Of a stretch of 9,158 bases of DNA, positions 1 through 4,622 are shown piece by piece (the stretch's first letter is position 1; every line of letters starts with the position of its first letter). This DNA comes from an uncultured Atopobium sp. Its GTDB lineage: Bacteria; Actinomycetota; Coriobacteriia; Coriobacteriales; Atopobiaceae. The DNA lies in the NCBI GenBank assembly GCA_900555335.1, contig USKU01000047.1:1-9158 (forward strand), given 5' to 3'. The position numbers and the translations under genes are program-made. The notes under the pieces were generated by a model, which had not been told where the DNA came from, made no database searches, and worked only from the letters and a program-made list of their open reading frames with translations.

Positions 1-932
1 ACAAGAACGCTCGCCCTTCTCGCGATTGGATGACGCTGGTAAAGACGCCGTCCGCACGTGCAAAGATCCGCAAGTATTTCTCGCAAGAGAACAAGTCTGA
101 CGATGCTGAGCGCGGTCGTTCTGAGCTTGCAAAAGAGCTGCGCAAGCGTGGCTATGGCATCAGCGCTACGCGTACGGTTAAGGCGCTTGATCAGCTCACC
201 GAGCAGTTTGATTATCGCAGCGTAGATGACCTGTTTGCGGGAATTGGTGCAGGTAATCAGTCTGTTAAGCAGGTTGTCAATCGCGTAAGCGAGATTTTGG
301 AAGAGAAAAAACCCGAGGTTGTTACTGAGCAAGAGCGTAATGCGGCACGCCTTCAGGAGAAGAACAAGGCAATTGCAAACGATCAGCCTTTGGTTCGCTC
401 CTACGTTATTTCTCGTACCGCCAAGGGAAGTCGTCCCAAGAAGTCTAACTGCGGCGTTGTGGTAAACGGCGATCCAGATTTGCTTGTTCATCTTGCTCAT
501 TGCTGCAATCCTGTTGCAGGTGACGATATTGTGGGCTTCATTACACGCGGTCGTGGCGTTTCTGTTCACCGCGCCAATTGCCCTAACGTTAAAGACCTGC
601 TCAACGATCCAAAGCGTATCATCCCTGTTTCTTGGGATGCCAGCGGCGCTACTGAGTTTAGGGTAGAGATTGTCGTTGAGGCAACGGACCGTATGGGTCT
701 TCTTAAGGACGTCACGGTTGCGCTGTCTGACGCGGGTGCAAACATTCTTTCTGCTGCTACACAAGTGGGCGAGCAGGGCGTAGTACGTATGCGCTTCTTG
801 GTTTCTATCTCTGATACCAGCTTACTTGACACCTTATTTGCATTTGTAACTCGCGTGCCTTCTGTCTACGACGCTCGTCGTATTATGCCAGGTGAAGGCG
901 CTAATCAGATGAGAAGGAGACTTTATGGCTAA
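1..932 (+). CDS. relA: RelA/SpoT-family (p)ppGpp synthetase/hydrolase, C-terminal part
   Basis: This is the C-terminal part of a bifunctional RSH enzyme that makes and degrades the stringent-response alarmone (p)ppGpp. The reading frame is open to the left edge (first full codon at base 3), and its first residues, NARPSRDW, match the conserved segment just after the TGS domain, so the ATG at 30 is internal. About 309 residues are visible. Counting from that ATG: a helical linker at 1-115; the conserved-cysteine/zinc-finger (RIS) region at about 140-190 with Cys158-Cys159, His180 and Cys184; and a C-terminal ACT domain at about 208-285 (VEATDRMGLLKDVTVALSD). The hydrolase, synthetase and TGS domains must lie upstream. 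The final codons overlap the next gene by 8 bp, suggesting translational coupling. Whether both catalytic activities are intact cannot be judged here. Confidence 0.93.
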   Translation, partial: KNARPSRDWMTLVKTPSARAKIRKYFSQENKSDDAERGRSELAKELRKRGYGISATRTVKALDQLTEQFDYRSVDDLFAGIGAGNQSVKQVVNRVSEILEEKKPEVVTEQERNAARLQEKNKAIANDQPLVRSYVISRTAKGSRPKKSNCGVVVNGDPDLLVHLAHCCNPVAGDDIVGFITRGRGVSVHRANCPNVKDLLNDPKRIIPVSWDASGATEFRVEIVVEATDRMGLLKDVTVALSDAGANILSAATQVGEQGVVRMRFLVSISDTSLLDTLFAFVTRVPSVYDARRIMPGEGANQMRRRLYG

Positions 933-1698
933 TCAAAATGAGGGCTGCTCTTGCGGTCATAATCACGAGGAAGAGCACGGACACGGTGGCTGCTGCGGTC
1001 ATCATGGCGAGCATGGCCACGGTGAGCACGGTCATGGCGGTTGCTGCGGCCATCACGGTCATGGTGGTTGCCATCACGCAAAAGACCAGATTGGCGTCTT
1101 TAAAGTAGGTCCTCTTGAGACCAACTGCTACATTTACGTTTCTGGTAATGAGTGCATGATTATTGATGCCGGTGCATCGGGTGCAGAGATTGCTGCACAG
1201 CTCTTGAACCTTGAGCTTAAGTACATTGTTGCTACTCACGGCCATGCTGATCACGTTGGTGGCGTTAAGGCTTTGAAGCTTGCTGTGCCTGGCGCTCAGT
1301 ACCTCATCAACGAAGCAGATAATGAACTTGCGCAGAGGGCTCATAACTCAAACGAGATTTATGATGATGCTCCAGAGCCAGACGGTTTTCTCCACGAGGG
1401 AGATGTTCTCTCTGTTGGAACTGCACAGTTCAAGATTATGGAAACTCCTGGTCACACTCCTGGCGGCATTGTTTTGGTGGGTGAGGGAACTGCTACTGGC
1501 GCCGTTTTTGTAGGCGATACGCTTTTCCAGGGCTCTGCAGGAAGAACAGACCTTCCAGGTGGCAACTTTGAAACGCTTAAGGCTTCTTTGAACCGCATCA
1601 AGACAGAGCTTGATCCAACCTCCATTATTTTGTCAGGACATGGAAATCAAACGTCTCTTGAGGCAGAGATAGCAACTAACCCTTTCTTACAGGATTAA
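925..1698 (+). CDS. MBL-fold (glyoxalase II-like) metal-dependent hydrolase with His/Cys-rich N-terminus
   Basis: A 257-residue metallo-beta-lactamase-fold hydrolase. The MBL domain spans about 55-250: the metal motif THGHADH (His105, His107, Asp109, His110), GHTPGG with His177, GDTLF with Asp198, and GHG with His239. Together these give the usual binuclear metal site. Members of this small family act as hydroxyacylglutathione-hydrolase-like thioesterases; the substrate here is unknown. The unusual part is residues 1-51, with 15 His, 7 Cys and 16 Gly and an internal duplication (HGHGGCCGHHG at 18-28 and 35-45), resembling metal-storage or metal-delivery tails. The start is fixed by AGGAGA a few bases upstream and by an 8-bp overlap with the relA end. 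The two genes are probably co-transcribed. Confidence 0.9.
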   Translation: MANQNEGCSCGHNHEEEHGHGGCCGHHGEHGHGEHGHGGCCGHHGHGGCHHAKDQIGVFKVGPLETNCYIYVSGNECMIIDAGASGAEIAAQLLNLELKYIVATHGHADHVGGVKALKLAVPGAQYLINEADNELAQRAHNSNEIYDDAPEPDGFLHEGDVLSVGTAQFKIMETPGHTPGGIVLVGEGTATGAVFVGDTLFQGSAGRTDLPGGNFETLKASLNRIKTELDPTSIILSGHGNQTSLEAEIATNPFLQD

Positions 1699-1724
1699 AT
1701 CAGCTATAACTTTGATGATTTAGC

Positions 1725-1753
1725 AAGACAGATTTGCATAGGTGCGGTATAGT
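1725..1753 (+). promoter_or_regulatory. Probable sigma-70-type promoter of tRNA-Leu
   Basis: A -35-like AAGACA (1725-1730), a 17-base spacer, and a -10-like TATAGT (1748-1753) lie ahead of the tRNA, which begins at 1772. Start of transcription would be near 1760. The -10 box sits in the loop of the 11-bp inverted repeat annotated separately. This is a reading of consensus boxes only. Confidence 0.55.
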
Positions 1754-1770
1754 ACCTATGCAAACTTTTT
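1733..1770 (+). terminator. 11-bp perfect inverted repeat followed by CTTTTT: terminator and/or operator
   Basis: TTTGCATAGGT (1733-1743) and ACCTATGCAAA (1754-1764) are perfect inverted repeats around a 10-base loop, followed by CTTTTT. For transcripts leaving the MBL-fold gene this would fold into an 11-bp hairpin with a U-tract, so it may be the intrinsic terminator of the relA-MBL pair. The stem is A/T-rich, so it would be weaker than a typical terminator. Because it brackets the tRNA -10 box, it could equally be a protein-binding operator. Confidence 0.55.
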
Positions 1771-1771
1771 A

Positions 1772-1855
1772 GCCCGAGTGGCGGAATGGCAGACGCGGAG
1801 GTCTCAAAAACCTTTGAGGAAACTCGTGTGGGTTCAAGTCCCACCTCGGGCACCA
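1772..1855 (+). tRNA. tRNA-Leu (anticodon CAA)
   Basis: An 84-nt class II tRNA. The acceptor stem pairs GCCCGAG (1772-1778) with CTCGGGC (1845-1851), followed by discriminator A and an encoded CCA (1852-1855). The anticodon stem GAGGT/ACCTT (1798-1802 with 1810-1814, one G-U pair) closes the loop CTCAAAA, giving anticodon CAA at 1805-1807, which reads UUG. A variable arm GAG-GAAA-CTC and a T arm GTGGG-TTCAAGT-CCCAC are clear. The long variable arm and overall sequence fit leucine. Confidence 0.97.
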
Positions 1856-1901
1856 GCTAAAAGTTTAAGCTAGATGTGAATTTCTCGTCATATCTAACTT
1901 G

Positions 1902-1948
1902 GTACTTGTAATGTTTTCTTGTTAGAGGTAACCTTACAAGGTACTTTT
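1902..1948 (+). other. Nested hairpin between tRNA-Leu and infC
   Basis: GTACTTGTAA (1902-1911) pairs with TTACAAGGTAC (1934-1944) with one bulged G. Inside it, GTTA-GAGG-TAAC (1921-1932) forms a second stem. The outer stem is followed by TTTT, so it may end the tRNA transcript. The same bases contain a weak promoter-like pair (TTGTTA at 1919, TACTTT at 1942, 17-base spacer) that could start the infC leader. The role is undecided. Confidence 0.4.
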
Positions 1949-1953
1949 GAAGC

Positions 1954-2071
1954 GGGATTGAACGTGAGTCCCCACCTACACAGCGCAAAAGCAGCTGTCT
2001 GGTCAGACAATTTAACCTTCGCACGCTACCTGTGCGTATTGTCTCCCAGTTGCTTGTGCACTGGGTTTTTT
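1954..2071 (+). promoter_or_regulatory. Structured leader of the infC-rpmI-rplT operon (attenuator)
   Basis: A run of potential stems precedes the IF3 gene: GGGATT/AGTCCC (1954-1959 with 1967-1972), ACAGC/GCTGT (1980-1984 with 1994-1998), TGTCT-GGTC-AGACA (1996-2009), and an extended arm AGACAAT/ATTGTCT (2005-2011 with 2038-2044) enclosing CGCAC/GTGCG (2020-2024 with 2032-2036). The last two share AGACA and so exclude each other. The arm abuts an intrinsic terminator. In Bacillus and other bacteria this operon is autoregulated by L20 binding a leader RNA and causing premature termination; an equivalent control is inferred here from layout, not from a recognised sequence match. Confidence 0.6.
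2045..2071 (+). terminator. Intrinsic terminator in the infC leader
   Basis: CCCAGT (2045-2050) plus GC (2052-2053) pairs with GC (2058-2059) and ACTGGG (2060-2065), with one bulged T and a TTGT loop. Six T follow (2066-2071). It lies about 40 bases before the IF3 start, where a regulated terminator would sit, and it argues against any IF3 start upstream of it. Confidence 0.8.
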
Positions 2072-2112
2072 ATTGGCGGACAAGCAATTGTCCAAGAGGG
2101 AAGGTGTACAAG

Positions 2113-2685
2113 ATAGCCAAGAACGATGGTCCTCGCATTAATGAGGAAATCACTGCTCGCACGTGCCGTCTTATTGACGCTGATGGTAGTCAGCTTGGTC
2201 TTTTTGGCGTCAATGATGCAATGAAGAGAGCTCGTGAGCACGGTCTTGATCTCGTAGAGATTGCTCCAAATGCCGAGCCTCCTGTATGCAAGATTCTTGA
2301 TTACAGTAAGTTCAAGTATGAGCAGGCTCGCAAGGCCAAGGCAGCTCGCAAGAACCAGGTCAAGATCGAAGTCAAAGAGATGAAGTTCCGCCCAAAGATT
2401 GATGTGGGCGATTACGAGACCAAGAAGGGTCACGTACTGCGCTTCCTCAAGAAGGGAGCACGCGTCAAGATCACCATCATGTTCCGTGGACGCGAGATGG
2501 CTCACCCAGAGCAGGGCCGTATTGTACTTGATCGCCTTGCTGAAGATTTGAAGCCTTTTGCCACAATTGAGCAGAAACCGCTCATTGAAGGCCGTAACAT
2601 GCACATGCTCGTTGCTCCAATCAAGGGAGCGTTTGACGAGAAGCCCGAGGGTGCTGAGGATGGCACCACACAGGAGGAGAAGTAG
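2113..2685 (+). CDS. infC: Translation initiation factor IF-3
   Basis: IF3 binds the 30S subunit, blocks premature 50S joining and checks the start codon-initiator tRNA pair. The protein shows the N-terminal domain (RINEEI... APNAEPPVCKILDYSKFKYEQ), a Lys/Arg-rich linker (ARKAKAARKNQ) and the C-terminal domain (VKEMKFRPKID... HVLRFLKKGARVKITIMFRGREM), then a short acidic tail. Length is 190 residues, normal for the family. The start is inferred: there is no ATG in frame before the conserved region. AUA at 2113 has a good Shine-Dalgarno match (GGAAGGTG) 6 bases upstream. A GTG at 2104 is possible but its nearest Shine-Dalgarno-like run (AGAGGG) is only 3 bases away. IF3 genes commonly use rare starts (AUU in E. 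coli) for autoregulation. It is the first gene of infC-rpmI-rplT. Confidence 0.93.
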   Translation: MAKNDGPRINEEITARTCRLIDADGSQLGLFGVNDAMKRAREHGLDLVEIAPNAEPPVCKILDYSKFKYEQARKAKAARKNQVKIEVKEMKFRPKIDVGDYETKKGHVLRFLKKGARVKITIMFRGREMAHPEQGRIVLDRLAEDLKPFATIEQKPLIEGRNMHMLVAPIKGAFDEKPEGAEDGTTQEEK

Positions 2686-2686
2686 T

Positions 2687-2887
2687 ATGCCTAAGATGAA
2701 GACGCACAAGGGTTCGGCTAAGCGTTTCCGCCGCACCGGTACTGGCAAGATTATGCGTGCTAAGGCTTTTAAGAGCCACATTCTTACCAAGAAGTCCCAG
2801 AAGCGTATCCGTGGCTTCCGTAAAGAAGCTGTTCTTTCCGCTGGCGATGCAGCAGTAGTTTCTCAGCGTATGGGCGCTAAGAACTAA
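2687..2887 (+). CDS. rpmI: 50S ribosomal protein L35
   Basis: A 66-residue basic protein beginning MPKMKTHKGSAKRFRRTGTG, the classic L35 N-terminus, with the conserved HILTKKSQKR core. It is a component of the large ribosomal subunit. The ATG lies one base after the infC stop and is preceded by AGGAGGAG at the end of infC, so the two are probably translationally coupled. The same frame stays open upstream within infC, but the family length and the Shine-Dalgarno site fix the start at 2687. Confidence 0.97.
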   Translation: MPKMKTHKGSAKRFRRTGTGKIMRAKAFKSHILTKKSQKRIRGFRKEAVLSAGDAAVVSQRMGAKN

Positions 2888-2928
2888 GCGCGCCACCCAC
2901 CAGATCAAATAACAAGGAGTGATTAGAT

Positions 2929-3288
2929 ATGGCAAGAGTTAAGCGCGCAGTTGCTGGCCGCAAGAAGCGTCAGACGCTCGTCGAGCGCACAAAGGGTTAT
3001 TACGGAACTTCCTCTCGTACCTTCCGTGGTATGAAGGAGCAGGCACAGCATTCTGGTCAGTATGCTTACCGTGACCGTCGTAACAAGAAGCGTGATTTCC
3101 GCGCACTGTGGATTCAGCGTATCAACGCTGCAGCACGCATCAACGACCTTTCTTACAGCAAGTTCATGCACGGCCTCAAGCTCGCTGGTGTTGAGCTTGA
3201 CCGCAAGGTTCTCGCAGAGATTGCTTACTCTGACGAGCAGGGCTTCGCAGATCTTGCAGAGATCGCTAAGAAGGCTCTCGCTGAGTAA
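2929..3288 (+). CDS. rplT: 50S ribosomal protein L20
   Basis: A 119-residue protein with the typical L20 sequence (MARVKRAVAGRKKRQTLVER, YAYRDRRNKKRDFRALWIQRIN, and YSKFMHGL). It binds 23S rRNA early in 50S assembly and in several bacteria also represses its own operon. The Shine-Dalgarno sequence AAGGAGTGAT precedes the ATG. A 41-base gap separates it from rpmI. It is the last gene of the operon and is followed by a strong terminator about 90 bases downstream. Length and sequence are normal for the family. Confidence 0.97.
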   Translation: MARVKRAVAGRKKRQTLVERTKGYYGTSSRTFRGMKEQAQHSGQYAYRDRRNKKRDFRALWIQRINAAARINDLSYSKFMHGLKLAGVELDRKVLAEIAYSDEQGFADLAEIAKKALAE

Positions 3289-3298
3289 CTTCAGTTAA

Positions 3299-3342
3299 GC
3301 GAGTTCGGTACACGCCGATTAGCTTCGGCTAAGTGACCTCGC
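3299..3342 (+). other. Possible three-way-junction RNA fold in the rplT 3' UTR
   Basis: GCGAG (3299-3303) pairs with CTCGC (3338-3342), enclosing TCGG/CCGA (3305-3308 with 3315-3318) and TTAGC-TTCG-GCTAA (3319-3332), the last closed by a stable UUCG tetraloop. A further small stem, GCGA-TTTCT-TCGC, lies at 3351-3363. This is hand-folded; the role is unknown (transcript 3' end stability or a small RNA are possible). Confidence 0.4.
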
Positions 3343-3378
3343 AGGCTCAAGCGATTTCTTCGCAGCTAGATAGCTACA

Positions 3379-3412
3379 CCCCGTACATCCTGGATGTGCG
3401 GGGTTTTCTTTT
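3379..3412 (+). terminator. Strong rho-independent terminator of infC-rpmI-rplT
   Basis: CCCCGTACATC (3379-3389) pairs with GATGTGCGGGG (3393-3403): 11 bp including one T-G pair, with a CTG loop. TTTTCTTTT follows. This is the best terminator in the window and fits the end of the ribosomal protein operon. Confidence 0.9.
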
Positions 3413-3463
3413 GGCGAGAAACCCGGTGGGGGACACGACCGGTCGAGGTCACGGCGCGCCTGA

Positions 3464-3563
3464 TTTTCTCGCCATGTCTGAGCAATGTGCCGGAAAAGTA
3501 CACGAAGTCTGAGTGGTTTTGCCGGTTTTTCTCGCCATGTCTGAGTAAATTCACTCAGACATG
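3464..3563. repeat. GTCTGAG repeat cluster with terminal palindrome
   Basis: TTTTCTCGCCATGTCTGAG occurs twice exactly (3464-3482 and 3527-3545), 63 bp apart. Midway there is a partial copy, so GTCTGAG recurs at 3476, 3507 and 3539 (31-32 bp period). The first two are each followed by TGCCGG (3488 and 3520). The last copy forms a perfect hairpin: CATGTCTGAGT (3536-3546), a 6-base loop, and ACTCAGACATG (3553-3563). Short open frames crossing it on the - strand merely translate the repeat. It looks like an extragenic repeat family, here in a gap between convergent genes. Confidence 0.75.
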
Positions 3564-3608
3564 ATGCAGCTTTCAGGCTCACTTAATGAAGATGCTGAGC
3601 CTACTGTC

Positions 3609-3793
3609 GCGTTGTAGATTTTCCAGTGTCGATTGATCCAAAACCCGGGTAATTATGTGTCCGTCTGATCCAAAAGCGTGGTAATTATGTGCCGAAAGGC
3701 ACATAATTAAGTGGGTTTTGGATCAAAATCGTTCTTCTCGACACATAATTAGTTCACTTTTGGATTAATCGAGGTCCAAAAATCTACAAACGC
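3609..3793. repeat. Inverted repeats flanking part of the 28-bp repeat array
   Basis: GCGTTGTAGATTTT (3609-3622) and AAAATCTACAAACGC (3779-3793) are inverted copies differing by one extra base. They enclose about 155 bp that contains the first four copies of the 28-bp element. The arrangement resembles the ends of a small non-autonomous mobile element, but no transposase or clear target-site duplication is visible. Confidence 0.45.
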
Positions 3794-3847
3794 ATGCCCA
3801 CGCACATAATTGCATCGGTTTTGGATCAGACCGTCGGTTTTGGATCA
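3634..3847. repeat. Array of 28-bp two-box repeats in both orientations
   Basis: The element is TGATCCAAAA, exactly six variable bases, then TAATTATGTG plus two bases (usually YC). Copies: 3634-3661 and 3666-3693 on the + strand; 3698-3725, 3740-3767 and 3801-3828 on the - strand; and a half copy (first box only) at 3838-3847. The six-base spacers all differ (CCCGGG, GCGTGG, CCCACT, GTGAAC, CCGATG), while the boxes are almost invariant: copy 4 has TAATCC, and copy 5 begins box 2 with C. Copies 2 and 3 face each other and give a 12-bp stem with a GAAA loop (3682-3709), extended by pairing of their outer boxes. No coding role is seen. It resembles REP/BIME-type extragenic palindromes or a cluster of protein-binding sites. 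Confidence 0.85.
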
Positions 3848-3862
3848 GATATAAACACTTGA

Positions 3863-3906
3863 CGAAAAGAACGCGCTGCTCAGTAGTCGAAAAGACAGTG
3901 CTGCTC
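3863..3906. repeat. Imperfect 19-bp direct repeat
   Basis: CGAAAAGAACGCGCTGCTC (3863-3881) and CGAAAAGACAGTGCTGCTC (3888-3906) match at 16 of 19 positions with a 25-bp period. They lie between the 28-bp repeat array and the end of the NYN-domain gene. No function is apparent, and I see no clear terminator for the minus-strand operon in 3850-3965. Confidence 0.5.
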
Positions 3907-3965
3907 TATGGCGCACTTGGCAAGAAACCCAGCCCAACAGCAACGCTGCTTAGCGGCCTCGCGGC

Positions 3966-4544
3966 CTATCTGCCTAGGAGCTTCCAGAGTTTCTCGCGCT
4001 GTTCTGGAGAAATGCGGTCTTCAAGCGTCATGCGCGTACTGACCTGATCGCGACGCATCTCTTCGACAACGTTATCTGCCTGGGAAATCTCGTAGACCAG
4101 TGATGCGCTTGCAATGCGCGTGACCTCGCCGGGGCCAAAGCCGGCCGTGGCGCGAATGTCCCTGTCCGACGTAACCAGAAATACCTTGCGACCAGCCTCT
4201 CGAGCGTCCGTGACCAGGCGCTCGATGACGCTATCCGCGGACTCCCCCGTCTCGGAGAAGACCAGTTGCACGCCAGCGTGGGTGCGGTCCGGGCGCTCGT
4301 CGTTTACGTTTCCCTTTCCGTCGAACACAATAACGGCCTCGTAGGTGCCCTGCGCAAATGTGGCAACGTCAGAAATGAGCGCCAAACGGGCGCGATAAAA
4401 CGGATCGGTGTTGAGGTGATAGGCCCTCTCAGCAGCGGTTTCTTGTACAGAAGAGCCTCGCTCATCCAGCAGCGCCTCATAGCGAGGAGTTGCCAGCATG
4501 ACGTTATAGCCATCGACTACAAGCAGCGATTTTTTCTGAGCCAT
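3966..4544 (-). CDS. yacP: YacP/Rae1-like NYN-domain ribonuclease
   Basis: A 192-residue NYN (PIN-like) domain protein. Conserved acidic positions for a metal-dependent nuclease are visible: Asp11 in VVDGYNVM, Asp75 in VIVFDGKGN, Asp104 in GESADSVIERL and Asp127 in VTSDRDIR. The Bacillus homologue YacP (Rae1) is an endoribonuclease that enters the ribosomal A site and cuts translated mRNA, and it too lies in a cysS-rlmB-yacP cluster; the same activity is inferred here. The protein is about 20 residues longer than B. subtilis YacP, with apparent extra sequence around residues 28-50. The start ATG is preceded by AGGAAG, which belongs to the last unit of the 15-bp tandem repeat separating it from rlmB. 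It is the last gene of the minus-strand operon. Confidence 0.85.
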   Translation of the reverse strand: MAQKKSLLVVDGYNVMLATPRYEALLDERGSSVQETAAERAYHLNTDPFYRARLALISDVATFAQGTYEAVIVFDGKGNVNDERPDRTHAGVQLVFSETGESADSVIERLVTDAREAGRKVFLVTSDRDIRATAGFGPGEVTRIASASLVYEISQADNVVEEMRRDQVSTRMTLEDRISPEQREKLWKLLGR

Positions 4545-4547
4545 ACC

Positions 4548-4622
4548 TTACGCTTCCTGGGCCTATGCTTCCTGGGCTTACGCGTCCTAGACTTACACGT
4601 CCTGGACTTACGCGTCCTGGGT
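4548..4622 (-). repeat. Five 15-bp tandem repeats, each with an in-frame stop, at the rlmB-yacP junction
   Basis: On the + strand the units are TTACGCTTCCTGGGC, CTATGCTTCCTGGGC, TTACGCGTCCTAGAC, TTACACGTCCTGGAC and TTACGCGTCCTGGGT (4548-4622). In the rlmB frame each reads roughly CAG GAC/GAA GCG then TAA or TAG, with stop codons ending at 4608, 4593, 4578, 4563 and 4548. The array therefore includes the real rlmB C-terminus (QDA-stop) and fills the whole gap up to the yacP Shine-Dalgarno site. Each unit also carries AGGA on the coding strand. Confidence 0.9.

Noticed and set aside
2032..2112. Upstream GTG start at 2032 for infC
   Set aside because: It would put an intrinsic terminator inside the coding sequence and add residues with no IF3 character.
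3319..3582. Two overlapping minus-strand open frames (87 and 62 codons) after rplT
   Set aside because: They cross the operon terminator and only translate the GTCTGAG repeat cluster in two frames; no Shine-Dalgarno site or recognisable domain.
3634..3847. CRISPR array
   Set aside because: Repeats occur in both orientations, the variable part is 6 bases inside the unit, and distances between units are irregular; no cas genes.
3859..4047. Plus-strand open frame of 62 codons near the yacP end
   Set aside because: It runs antisense into yacP, has no ribosome-binding site and no recognisable sequence.
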